Assembly: GCA_019914945.1 (NCBI GenBank) | Contig: CM034103.1 | Location: 5,952,001-6,016,000, forward strand | Direction: 5' to 3' | DNA length: 64,000 nucleotides | Source of the DNA: Typha latifolia | Lineage: Eukaryota > Streptophyta > Magnoliopsida > Poales > Typhaceae | Shown here: positions 44,775-56,047 of the stretch, in pieces | How positions within the stretch are numbered: the first letter of the stretch is position 1 | Layout of the letters: each line of letters starts with the position of its first letter | The notes under the pieces: model-generated | The model's input: the letters and a program-made list of their open reading frames with translations, nothing else | What the model was told of the DNA's origin: nothing | Databases searched by the model: none | Program-made: the position numbers and the translations under genes

Positions 44775-47700
44775 CTTCAAAACCAGCAGCAAAATGTTAA
44801 CCAGGTTAACGAAAGCAACAAAAGTAAGACAGCTCTTTTGGCAATGGATTACCCAATATGGATTTGAGCACTGTATTTGGTGAAGATGAAAAATCAACTC
44901 TTTTATCAACTCAATCTCAATTTCATTCTGCAAAACCACCAGAAAATGTGACCACGAAACTCACGAAAACAAAAAAGTTAAGATATATATATATTATTCC
45001 AATAAAGCTTACCCCATCTGCAACTAAACTCAGTTCCATGGACTCTAACGTTTCTGTAAACATCCTTATTCGTTCAGCCTAGAAAACCAGCAGAAAATGT
45101 TATCCATGTTTATGAAAGCAGCAAAAGTAAGACATAGCTATTTGTGGTAATGGATTACCAAGCCTTCATTCGATCGATCATATGTATTTATATCATGCAA
45201 CATTTTCACCAGCTCAGTCTTAGTTTGATTCTGCAAAACTAGTGGCAATGTTATGAAACGCACAAAACAATGAAAGTAAGATATAAGCTTATTCCGACAA
45301 AGGATTACCCCATCCGCAGCTAATGTTGCTAATAACTGTAATAGTAGAACTTTATCCTGTAAAACCACCAGAAAATATTATGAAAATCACGAAAACAACA
45401 AAAATGGTTGTTGCTATCCCAAATACTGCATTACCTCATATTTGAAAAGAATACATTCTCTGTCCAACTTGAACTTTTCTATAAGCGTCCGCATAAATCC
45501 ATCCTGCCAAACTAACAGAAAATGTTATTTGAAATCTATGAAAACAACAAAAGGTATAGCTATTCTGATCATGTTATTTGGTCAGTTTGGCCTCCCAGGT
45601 ATGTCGTCTCTTGATGTGGAACCACTTGAAAACCTGATATAGATGGAAACAGAGACAGTGATAAAAGGAGAGACCTTGTTCAACTTGACGAATCTATCAA
45701 ATTTGTCAAATTCTGGGCCTTCCATCTTATCAAGCTGCTCTTGTAGGATTGGATGACAACGCCAAATACAAGCACTTTTGAGCGACAAGGGTAGGCCATT
45801 CTCTGGCAGTGATCTTAGCTTCCTGCATCCTGCTACATGTAATTTCTTGAGCGATCGAAGGCCGCTCAATTCAGATGGCAGGGATAAGAGATCATTGCAA
45901 CTCACAATGAGCAACTCTTCTAAAGACGTGAGGGTGTTGACCCCTGTTAATGCTGTTAGGTTCCGACCATCAATAATATCCAACTTCACGAGTCTTGTCA
46001 AGTGCTGCAAATCCAGTGCCCACGGCAACCCTCTTTCAAGATTTTGGTCTCCAGACAGTATATCAGGCAGAATACGACATGATTTAATGCAAAGACATTC
46101 CAACGATTGGGGAAAAAGATCAACTTCACGAGATGACGACAGCCAAAAGCAATTTTCAATTTTGAGCTTCTTCAAGGAGAGGAGTTCTCTGAAGTTCTTC
46201 ACTGTCATGGGCTCACCGCCTTCGATGATGTTGAGCTCCTCAACAGCCTTTAGATTGTCAGGATGCATAATGGTAAGGCAAGTGATGCTGTTAGCAAGTA
46301 ATCCTTTAGAATCTTCAATCCCTCGAAGATAAAACATTACGAAAGGAAAATATTCGGGGTGAATGGTCAATATTCTCTTATCTAGGAGAAGAGAAAATGC
46401 AGGCATTTCCTTTAGTTTTGGGCAACTGTAAATCTGCAAATTGTGTAGTGAAGGAAACAATCGCGTGCCTCTTAATCCACTCCACTCTACCCATTCTGGC
46501 ATGTCCTCAAACCTTAACTCTTCCAGAGCTGGAAAACCTTTCACCTCTCCATTGCCGTAGAATTCAGAACCTACATGAGTTAGTGCATTCATGCTTCTTA
46601 TGCCTAGAATCTTAAGGAATGGAAGGTGTCCCAAAGGTGGGAGTTCTCTCCACCCTTTGCAGCTATCCAGATATAGCGAGTGTAGCTTGCAGAACCAATT
46701 TATCTCCAACCAGAAGGGAGATCTTGAACCGCCATAGCCCATAATAGTCAACGCACCAAGATTTTGATGTGGTTGCAGGCTATCAAGTATTTCCGCCTCA
46801 TGCTCACAACTCCTATGATTAGAGGGACTCCATTCCAAAGATAACAGATTTATATGATCCTTGCTACTTAGCCGGGCCTCGCAAGGCTCTTCTTTACTTA
46901 CAATATTCTCAAGATATTTAATACTGATGTTCCCATGGATGTCCCCGTGGATGCCTTTCAACACTCCAGAAGTGTTACTTTTCTTCTTTTGGACATGGAA
47001 TTCTCCGATTGCTCCATTAAAGTACACATGCTGCATATTGATTAGTCTGTTCATCTTCTGAGGAAAAATAACACTACTCCAGTTTACACAAGAGTGATGA
47101 TGTATGACCAACACTTGCAAATGGTAGAGACAAGAGAATGCATCAAGGGATGATTCACCATGGGTAATTGGTAAAGCTAGGTAGCGTAGATGAATTAGAC
47201 CATCAACTCTCGGTAGCTGCTTCATGCAATATCCAGTCAAGACTAGTACACGAACACTTACTAGGTTTCCAAACATGTCATCTTTGGGAGCAACCTTTGA
47301 ACAAAACCAGGAAAATGATGCATCAAAGACTATTAGCGTGCGCAAGTTTCTCATTTCAACCATGCTCTCAAGTCGGTGTGCTTGCTTATTTGTGATAGAT
47401 AGATGACGAACCGTTGATGGGATATCTCCACAATCATTGCTCTCAATCCGGCAACATTCTCTCCTTGAAACAGATAGTGCTAGGTCATTCATCATATCGT
47501 GCATGACATAGTATGTTTTGCCATCTCGTTTGAGTGTCTGAAAAAATGATTTATTGCATAAATCTGTGAAGTGTTCTTTTCCTACTTGTGTCACATTAGT
47601 TCCGTCGTCTCGAGGGTGAATGAAGCCTTGTGCTATCCACATTTGGACCAACCAGTCTGGTTCAAAGAGCCAATCTTTAGGAAATAGGCTGCAATAGGCA

Positions 47701-49031
47701 AAGCACTGCTGTAGATTTCTTGGTAGGTGCTCATAACTCAACTTTAGAACTTTCATGATATCATCAGAGAGGCCACTCTGTAGAACCTCTTTCCATTCTC
47801 CCGCGTCATGGTTACCATTCAATTGCTCTCCTACAACCTTTAGCGCCAAAGGCAAGCCCTTCAACTTCTCTACTATTTGCTTTCCAATTCTTTCAATTTC
47901 TCTCATTTGGGGAGTATCACCGGTGTTTAGAGGAAGTGCATGTGAACTAAAGAGTTGCCAACTATCATTACCGTTTAGTCCTTCTAAATTAAATATTTCA
48001 CTTTTTTTAGAACACAATATTTCTGCCATTAAACCCACACGAGTTGTCACCAGAATAGCGCTTCCCTTTCGATTGCATTTTAGAGGCGCGAGGAACTTCA
48101 TCCACCGATCCTTGATTTCCGGCTTCCCCACCTTTGGGTCGGGGTCATCCCACACATCGTCAAGTACAAGAAGGTACTTTTCTGATTCCAATTTCTGTTG
48201 TAGCTCCTCTTGAAGCTTGCTAAAATTGGAGTTATTGATGTCAAAATCATTTTTTGGTTTTGATGCATAGGTTAGGATCTCCTTGGTGAGCTTCATTTCA
48301 TCAAAATAGTCTGAAACACAAATCCAGATCTTTGTGAATCTACTTGCAACCTGATCAGCGTTATAAATATGTTGAGCAAGTGTAGTCTTTCCAACCCCTC
48401 CGACTCCAGTAATTGGAAGGACAATAGGAGCAGCCTCGCCACTACTGCTAGATTCAGCTTCATTGCATGATGACTCCACTAGTCTTTTAATTATCTCTTC
48501 ACACAGCTTATCTCGTCCGATAAATGCATCTTGAGAGGGCAAGGAGCTAGTCGGTCTCCGCTGCATGATCCCTGGTTGCTGCACTATGCTTTCGAGCATT
48601 GTCACGTCAAGCAATCTTTTTGCACTAGACTTAACTCTCTCTAAGCTTTTGAGGGCTTTGGACAAGTTTTTTCGCAAACGTTTTGAACCAAGTAAATATT
48701 TCTCGGCATCGCAAAAACATGATACAGAGCTTGTCGCTCTGCTCTGGCTCTGTATTAGCAGATAGTCAAACTCATCCAAGGCATCCTCTGCGTCATAAAC
48801 TGCATCTTTCATAAATTGCAAGAGTATTGCCTGATTGGAATCAGTGATCTGTCGCCTCTCAGCATTAGAGACCACAAGAAGGATTTCCATCATAATAGTA
48901 TCTAACCTTTCGAGGTCATTCTTCATGCGAGTATTCCAATTGTATAGGGTCCCTAAGTAGGACCTGGCTTTAGAGATCATCTCTTTAATGGTAGGAGAGA
49001 CGAACCACCCAATAATCGCCATTTCAGCCAT
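44730..49031 (-). CDS. CC-NBS-LRR (NLR) immune receptor with mini-exon tail
   Basis: The main exon 45675-49031 (1119 codons) has an Rx-type coiled coil (about 1-150, with YDAEDALDEFDY at 79-90). The NB-ARC domain follows, with P-loop GVGGVGKTT (209-217), kinase-2 YLLVLDDVWDD (286-296), RNBS-B GSAILVTTR (323-331), GLPL (392-395), RNBS-D CFAYCSLFPKDW (443-454) and MHD (510-512). About 600 residues of LRRs come next. All key motifs are intact. Such proteins sense pathogen effectors in the cell and trigger defence by ATP-dependent oligomerisation. At LNK (1117-1119) an AAG/gtctct donor allows splicing to six phase-0 exons: 45435-45503, 45309-45356, 45159-45230, 45013-45078, 44853-44927 and 44730-44774. 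The predicted protein is then 1243 residues. Without splicing the frame stops at 45582 (1149 residues). Confidence 0.93.
44853..44927 (-). CDS. NLR mini-exon 6 (75 nt)
   Basis: 25 codons (NEIEIELIKELIFHLHQIQC...), with acceptor tggttttgcag and donor gtaatcc. Phase 0. Confidence 0.76.
45013..45078 (-). CDS. NLR mini-exon 5 (66 nt)
   Basis: 22 codons (AERIRMFTETLESMELSLVA...), with acceptor ctggttttctag and donor gtaagc. Phase 0. Confidence 0.76.
45159..45230 (-). CDS. NLR mini-exon 4 (72 nt)
   Basis: 24 codons (NQTKTELVKMLHDINTYDRS...), with acceptor ctagttttgcag and donor gtaatcc. Phase 0. Confidence 0.76.
45309..45356 (-). CDS. NLR mini-exon 3 (48 nt)
   Basis: 16 codons, DKVLLLQLLATLAADG, with acceptor tggttttacag and donor gtaatcc. 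Phase 0. It is the shortest unit, and its ADG end matches mini-exon 5. Confidence 0.75.
45435..45503 (-). CDS. NLR mini-exon 2 (69 nt)
   Basis: 23 codons (DGFMRTLIEKFKLDRECILF...), with acceptor ttagtttggcag and donor gtaatg. Phase 0 at both ends. The preceding intron (45504-45674, 171 nt) is the longest of the series and may contain a decayed further copy. Confidence 0.78.
45675..49031 (-). CDS. NLR main exon: CC, NB-ARC and LRR
   Basis: The ATG at 49029-49031 is the first Met and begins MAEMAIIGWFVSP, typical of Rx-N domains; a second Met at codon 4 is possible. There is no stop or shift through the LRR region, and the domain order is complete, so this looks like a working gene. The 3' end at 45675 is chosen because the codon AAG is followed by gtctct and the frame joins the next mini-exon without a phase change. 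Confidence 0.93.
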
Positions 49032-49130
49032 AGTGAAGTAGGTGATGGCCTTTAATTTCTTTCCTCTCTGTACGATGACTCTTAATATGCAAGAAACATT
49101 TCATTGATGTACGATCAGATAGATCGAGCA

Positions 49131-49138
49131 TATTTATA
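49131..49138 (-). promoter_or_regulatory. Candidate TATA box of the NLR gene
   Basis: TATAAATA on -, about 100 nt upstream of the NLR start codon, which is a normal distance for a short 5' UTR in plants. Confidence 0.5.
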
Positions 49139-50169
49139 AGCATGAATTAATGAATACCAGAACATCTAAAAGTACAAAATTTATAAGTCTACTCAATAAG
49201 TAATACAGTGATTAAGAAAATGCTTAATTCAAACTATAAATTATGTAAGTTATCATACCAAGCAAGCAATCTCTGCGTCTCAGGTAAATATCATAGAGAA
49301 TTCCTGGCAAGTTATCACGACGTCTTGTACTTCGTCGTCAAGTTTTGACAGGACTTCATGGAGGACAACCTTCCCCTCCTTTGCTGCAAGAAACATATTA
49401 TTCCTCTTTCTGAGAAATAAACGGAGATGGCAAATGATTAGGGGAGATCGGGTAACTCTTATTGAAACATATTCATGACTCTCCATGACCCAACCCATCA
49501 CTAAAGCCAAGATTGAAAGTGATAGGCACGTTTGAGAAATTCTTATAATTTTTTTTATATTTTTTTATTGACTAGAGAAGTAAGGTTAAAAAAAACATCA
49601 TCTAATCGATTGGAGACATTTTAGGAATAATTTTATTTAGATCTCTCGGTCTATTACTATTTTTTCATAAAGTATTAAGATATAATACTAAACTTTATTT
49701 TAAAAACTATGATTAATTGATTAACATATACCTCTTTATAACACTCTCTTCTAATTTTATCTTATATATCTAGATTGTAGTTAGATATTTTAGTTCTTAA
49801 ATCAAGATCAGATAGGAGATTTTTAATATTAATATTTCGACGACTTCTTTTCGAAATGTATATTTCTATATCACCAATTTTCAATTTGATTGGAGATAAA
49901 TGAAACAAAACCCTTATCAATAATAGGTGAGAAATCACTTGGATAAAAAAAATTAATAACTAATCACAGCAATTAAATAACAACTATAATATGCTCAAAA
50001 CTAAGTAAATACTTACCTAATGCTATTTGCATCAATTTAATATCCTCCTTTATTACTATTTTTAGTCTAATGGGATCACTCAGAGAGAAAAGAAAAAAGA
50101 TTGACGAAAACATAAATTTTCTAATTTAAAAAATTTCCAGGGTGGGGCACATTTCATTCTCCTTCACTC
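49139..50169. other. NLR 5' flank, no gene accepted
   Basis: AT-rich. A - frame at 49280-49510 ends in a hydrophilic helix (KEGKVVLHEVLSKLDDEVQD) but has no recognisable domain and lies directly upstream of the NLR promoter region. I treat it as chance or 5' relic. Confidence 0.45.
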
Positions 50170-50519
50170 CCGCCTCCTAGGAGTGGCAAAAATTGACTCA
50201 ACCCGATAACCCGACACGATAACCCGGCTATTAATCGGGTTTGGATTTAGTCTAATTGGGTTCAAGTCATAAACGGGTCAACTTGCCTAACCAGATTATT
50301 AATCGAGTCGTGTTCGGATTTATACCTCTGACCCGCTTGACCCGTTTAACCTGCTTAAGTAAACGGGTCAGGTTGGATCAACTCGCTAACCCGCCATATA
50401 TATATATATATACATCCTAACACCCATCACCCTTTTGACTAAATCCCCATTCCCCAACTCTAGCCGTCGCCCCTTACCCATGCCTATTGCCCGATTTGCC
50501 GATCACATTGTGTCGTGAC

Positions 50520-50957
50520 TAGACTTGATCAAACGGCCTAGCTCACTCGTGCCCGGCCTGACCCAGCCTGGTTTGGACCGGGTTAAGCCCAAGGCCCAGC
50601 TCGACCCGAGCCCGAACTACCCATGGGCGGCACGAGCCAGCCCTTTGCCCGCCCGCCCGTTTAGCTATAGTAGCCCGCCTATTCTGTTATAGTGGCTTTG
50701 CCCATTTTGCTATAGTAAAAACCAACGAAAATTTTAGTGTTGTACCATTTTATATTTTTTAAGCACACCTTTAAAATTTTTAATTTATTATTAACGGAAA
50801 AAAAATTTTAAAAATAGCTAAAAGGTGGGTTGGGCCGAGTGATTGGTGGGTCGGGCCGGCTTGACTAGCCTGATCTCTCACGGGCTGCTAGGCGATAACG
50901 GGCTAGATTATTCTAGCCCGGCCCGAACCTGGCCCGGCCCGCCGATGATCATGTCTA
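50520..50957. mobile_element. Nested hAT-like MITE
   Basis: 438 bp with ends TAGACTTGATCAAACGG and, on - from the right, TAGACATGATCATCGGC. It is flanked by an 8-bp duplication, gtcgtgac (50512-50519) and gccgtgac (50958-50965), 7 of 8 identical. The interior is rich in GCCCGGCC-type motifs. It has no coding capacity. Confidence 0.72.
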
Positions 50958-51439
50958 GCCGTGACGCTGTTGATCGTCACCCCTTAAGCCCTTACCTCAA
51001 TCTCCTCACGCCAGCATCACTGACCCTACACTCCTCACGTCAGCATCCCTTACCCCTCACGCCGTCGCCAGATCTCACTCCAAACTTCTCACTCCTCACG
51101 TGGTCACCGAATCTCACTCCTCACTCCTCATATCGAGTGACGCCGCTGTTAGATCTCCTCACTCCTCACGCCACTCGAGCTCCTCACACTATCGGATCTC
51201 TGCACGCCGCCAAATAACATCGACAAATCTCACTTCTCGCACCGATCACGCCGTCGGATCTCCTCACACCGAGTATGAAGAAATTCTTGCATCTGTTATT
51301 TATTATAAAAAGAACTTACTATCTTTGGGATTTGATGCTAATTGGATTTCTTTTCTTACACTTCCTACCATTAGATAGTGACCGTACACTTGAAAGATAA
51401 CCCAGAAAATTGCAGAAATAGTTTGATAATTTAGTGACA

Positions 51440-51620
51440 TGCTTGGCTGCTTGCACACATATTTGTTAGCAATGCCCACACTTAGCATTGCTGTTATTTA
51501 CTATTTAGTGACATGCTTGCACACATATTTTGTTAGCAATGCTAACAAAATAGGATTCTGCACACATATTTTGTTAGCAATGCTTACACTTAGCATTGCT
51601 GTTAAAGGATTCTGCTTGTA
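51440..51620. repeat. Short imperfect tandem repeats
   Basis: Three copies of a block with cttgcacacatattttgtta, then gcaatgct and, in two copies, acacttagcattgctgtt. They lie inside the hAT-like element. A direct duplication of ttttaattactgattattat with its ttacttacttat tail occurs at about 52097-52161. Confidence 0.7.
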
Positions 51621-52668
51621 TCCATTTCACAATATTCACAACTCACCTTATAGACATTATAGACAATATTTAGTGACATGATGTTATATGAGTTATAGCT
51701 TGTTCCGTGCTTTTCACCGTGTTCTGAACCATTTTAAGTATATAACATTAACTTCTGTTTCTATAAGATTAATTAAGTCAATGTGGGAGAATAAGAGAAG
51801 GTGTTGATTAGTTAATTTTAATTATAAATATTTGCACATGAATATATTTTTACTGCAATGTTTCAGATCTATTTAAATGGCTTGTTAGATTTGCTTAATT
51901 ACTAATTTATTATAATGTTTTACTGCTTGCTTATCAGAACATAGTTGCCAAAAAGATATGAGACCCATTCTTACTTTAGGAACATATAAGAGAAGAAAGA
52001 ACTATTGTGCCAGACATGCATTTTGATTACTTTGAATAGCTACTATACCCTCTTCATTGATAATGGAGAGTTGGCACTCTCTTTTAATTAGTTTGAAGTG
52101 TTTAATTACTGATTATTATTTACTTACTTATTTTAATTACTGATTATTATTTACTTACTTATTTAAGAGTTGGAACTTTGTTCTAAACTCTATTTTATGG
52201 ATTTTAATTATGGTGAATTATTATGATTGTAATTTTGATGTTGTATGAGTTTTAAGTTGAAAATAAGTTATTTTGTTAGTATAACACCATTTATATATGA
52301 TAAATCAGTAAATATTTAAATTTTATATAAGATTTATATTAAACGGGTTAGACGAGTCGTGTTAACATGTCGGGTTAACACGACCCATTTAAATATACGA
52401 GTTAAACGGGTCATGTTAGTGTGTCGAGTTAACCCGACCCGTTTATTAAACGGGTTAGTCGAGTTGGGTTGTGTTACGTATTTATTAATAAGGTCGTGTT
52501 TGTGTTTACCAAATGCAACCCGTTTATTAATCAGGTCGTGTTCGTGTTTACCAAATGCAACCCATTTATTAATTGGGTCATGCTCGTGTCAAAGTAATGC
52601 TGACCTGACCCGATCTAACCTGACCCAAATCTGCTTAACCCGACCTAATTGCTACCCCTACCACCTTT

Positions 52669-52837
52669 GTTGAAGAATCTTGTGATGGAGAAAATAGTCC
52701 TGCTGATTAGATGCTAACAAGGTGCCTAACAGGAATCTTGCGAATGCCTTGCTGAGAAGATTATAATGGATAAAGCCATTAATGGTTGGAGACTGAGGAG
52801 TTTCAAGAGTGTGGAGCCTAGAGTTTGGTAAGGGCAT
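52669..52837. other. Short unique segment between elements
   Basis: Sequence between the hAT-like element and the long LTR. No coding or repeat pattern was found. Its last 5 bp, ggcat, would be the left target copy for the LTR element. Confidence 0.4.
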
Positions 52838-55800
52838 TGTAACAACCTATCCTAAACAAAAATTGTGCATGGCACGATGTGGCTGGCCTTGTGCCATGTA
52901 GCTGCGGGTGGGCTGAGGGCGCCATGCACCCCCAGCTACCGGCCCGGCCAAGACACCGGCGCCGTTTGCCCTCCTCCCCACCGCCTCTTTCTCTTTTTCT
53001 TCTCTCCACTCTCTCTCTTTCGGTCTCTCTCTCTCACTCTCCTCTTTCCCTCAAACTCTCTCTCTCTCACACTGCTACCATTGCCGACCCATCGCTGACT
53101 CACCGCCGTAGCCGCCGTGCTACCGATGCTGGTGAGCTTCCTCCTTCCTCCTTTTCCTTCTTCTTTCTCTATCTCTATCTCCTTCTCTTTCTCTTTCTCT
53201 ATTTCTCCCTATTTCTCTCCCTCTCTCTCTTCCCCTATGACCATCACCTTCAACCACCTAATCCATTGCCCCCTCCCTTCTCCTCTCCCTCTCTCTCTCT
53301 AACTCTTTTTCTCTCTTTCTTTTTCTCTCTCTTTCTCTCTCACACACACACTTGGGCTCGAGCTTGTTGGACCCGAGCCGCCGATGAGAGGTTGGCCGTT
53401 GGTTGGCCAGCAGCGGCCGAGCCCTCCCCTGCTAGCCCGGTGCCCCTCCCTCGCTGGCCCGGCGCCCCTCCTTCCTTTCTTCTCTTCTCTTCTCTTCTTC
53501 TTCTTCTTCTTCTTCTTCTTCTTTCTTCTTCCTTCTTCTCCCTTTCTTCTTCTCCTTTCTTAGCTTCTTCTTCTGTTTCTGCAATAGTGCTAGGTCGAGC
53601 CCAGCACTAGTGCCATTGTTTTTATTATTTATTTTATTTTATTTTTATTTAGTTAGGTATTGCTTTCTTAATTAATGCAGATAAATTATTTAAATATTAA
53701 CTATTTTCATAATAATATATATTCTTCAACATGATAATTATTAATTATAATTAGTACAATTAATGATTAGTTAGGTTATAAACTATTATGCATAAATATA
53801 TGTGATACTTATTTTTATTTATTTATTTATATTTCTATTAGATTAATAGATAGTTTTGTAAATTATAATTATTAGATTTATGTACTAATATTCATAATAT
53901 ATGCATTTTAAGTAATTTTAACAATTTATTATATACTATTATGTGTAGAATAAGATACTAGTCTTATTAATTAATTAATTTATTTATTTATTATGTTGCA
54001 TAATTAAGTAAATACTATAATTTCTAATTAATCAAGATAGAGTAAGAATTATAAAATTTATTGTAAAATAGATCTTGTATATACTTATGTCTTATTTATA
54101 ATTATTTAGCTTTTATTTTATAATTACATATTTAGAATATTTTAAATAAAAAGAAACAAACCTTTCTCCGTATGTTATAACTAGCATTTTACGATAATAG
54201 TATGTTATAGTATTTGAATTATACATATAATGTGGATCTGGTTATGTACAAAATAAAAGAAGTGATTCTAAACATAATAAACCTTTATATTCTATTTGAA
54301 CTAATTCTAATTGGATAAACGAATAACTAATGTGACTTATATATTTTTAGACTCCGAAACCCTTTATTTGAGACCCTATAAACCTTGCTAGCGATGAGTT
54401 GTCACTTGGTTGATTGACAGATGTGAGGAATACATGGTTTGTCTCTTCTGATTTGATGTGAATAGTCTTATCCCTTAGACACCTTTCTCAAATTAGAATT
54501 TATTATATAATTATGTACATGCATGTTTTGTCCTCTAGCATAATTATATGACCTTATCTAGAGATGATTTTAGTTGAGCATATTTTATCATGCATTTGAT
54601 TAGATTGATATGAGATATGAGTATGTTGATAACATATAGAGTTGATTGGAGATGATTATACTATTATGACTTTATGTCGAGATGATCTCTAGCATGAGTA
54701 TGCATGTGATAGACTAGCAGAGATATGCATGTGTTGGATATATAGTTAGAGACTGTATTGCATTACTTTCCTCTTGACTTCTTTACCACCTAAATTCCTA
54801 ATATCCATGACTGTTATAATATTGGATATATGCACATGATTTATCGTATAGAAGGAAATGCATAAATCTCATTGATAGGAAAGTTAATAGAAAAAATATG
54901 TGGGTACCTGAGTAAGTGCTAGGGTTAAGGGTGCCTGGATTGATGATTACGGTCGCTGATATGCGATATCTTGTGGCCCACGTTCGAGATCAGTTGAGTC
55001 TGTGCGCATAGACAATCAGACACTTATCGTTCGCTAGGGCATGTGTGTGGCGAGTTACCCTCAAGTGATTTCTATTAATTGGTGGGGTACCCGATTTAGA
55101 TGGATTTTGATATACCTTTAATGTATGACAGGGTATAATTATGACTAAGATATTCTTAGCATATGGTAGGGTATACTTTGAGCCTATAGGTAGGATGTTG
55201 AGATTGGGCACTGGATGTTGACTGTGCACAGTGGTCTAGTAAGATGATATTATACCAAAATGTTAGTGATGGTCGTGATATTGAGAAAATACATATAATT
55301 TTATTATCTTGATATACCTGATTATCGAGTGGTCAATATGCATCATATATGATTGCATTTTATATCATAGCATGGTCATGGTCGGCATGTATCATATGTG
55401 TCATATTGAGAGAGAGTTATGATGATGGTATGACATAGAGATTTATTTATACATTATTGAGAATTATATACTTTGATTAGACATGATATCTATATTTTAT
55501 TTATATATTATTGATGATATAATCATATACTCGTTCATGACATGATGCTCATATGTGATTCATATTATCTAGTGCATGATTTACTCTCTAATTGGCATCA
55601 CTAATTCGGGGTAAGGTCTATTCACTAAGCTTTTTGCTCATAACTCTCTTTATTTATTTTCTAACCCTCTCATATATGTGGTGCATAATAGCGACTTGAG
55701 GTACCCTAAGAAGATATTTCTAGAATGATGAGGTAAGCTATAAGTGCGAGATGGTATAGATGATAATTTGTAAAGAAATTGAATTATATCATTGTTTGTT

Positions 55801-56047
55801 ATATTTGTACTTTATTGTATCAGACAATGATTTGTATAATACATGTCGTCGATCTCGATGAGTTTGATATTAATTTATTGAGATAGATGCCTGAGTTATA
55901 ATGTTGAGATTATTAAGTTTGAAGTTTGATGATATTGATAGATATAATTTTAGATATTGATATATTGAGAATTTATCTAAGCTACTAATGAATAGGAAGA
56001 AATGTTACTAAATCATGTATTGATATTATTGAGGCTGATGTGTTATA
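52838..56047 (+). repeat. 5' LTR of long-LTR gypsy element
   Basis: About 3.2 kb. It begins with a GC-rich leader and a CT-rich block (52980-53580), and the remainder is AT-rich. It ends gtgttata where gttaca is expected. Large + frames in the CT-rich block (for example 52879-53610) are Ser/Leu/Phe runs without domain content. Confidence 0.8.

Larger units (their letters stand above)
50178..52660. mobile_element. hAT-like DNA transposon, non-autonomous
   Basis: Ends form imperfect inverted repeats: TAGGAGTGGCAAAAATT at the left and TAGGGGTAGCAATTAGG when the right end is read on -. It is flanked by an 8-bp duplication, ccgcctcc (50170-50177) and ccaccttt (52661-52668), differing only by transitions. 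Both subterminal regions are full of AACCCG/CGGGTT repeats (50200-50390, 52340-52640). No transposase is recognisable inside. A second hAT-like element is nested at 50520-50957, and short direct repeats lie at 51440-51620. Confidence 0.65.

Noticed and set aside
45778..48765. Several + frames of 60-184 codons
   Set aside because: Antisense shadows of the NLR exon.
49280..49510. 76-codon - frame upstream of the NLR
   Set aside because: No domain, and lies in the likely NLR promoter region. Could be a relic but cannot be supported.
52879..53610. 243-codon + frame
   Set aside because: Ser/Leu/Phe runs from a CT-rich part of an LTR that also occurs, with indels, in the solo LTR and in the 3' LTR copy. 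No domain.
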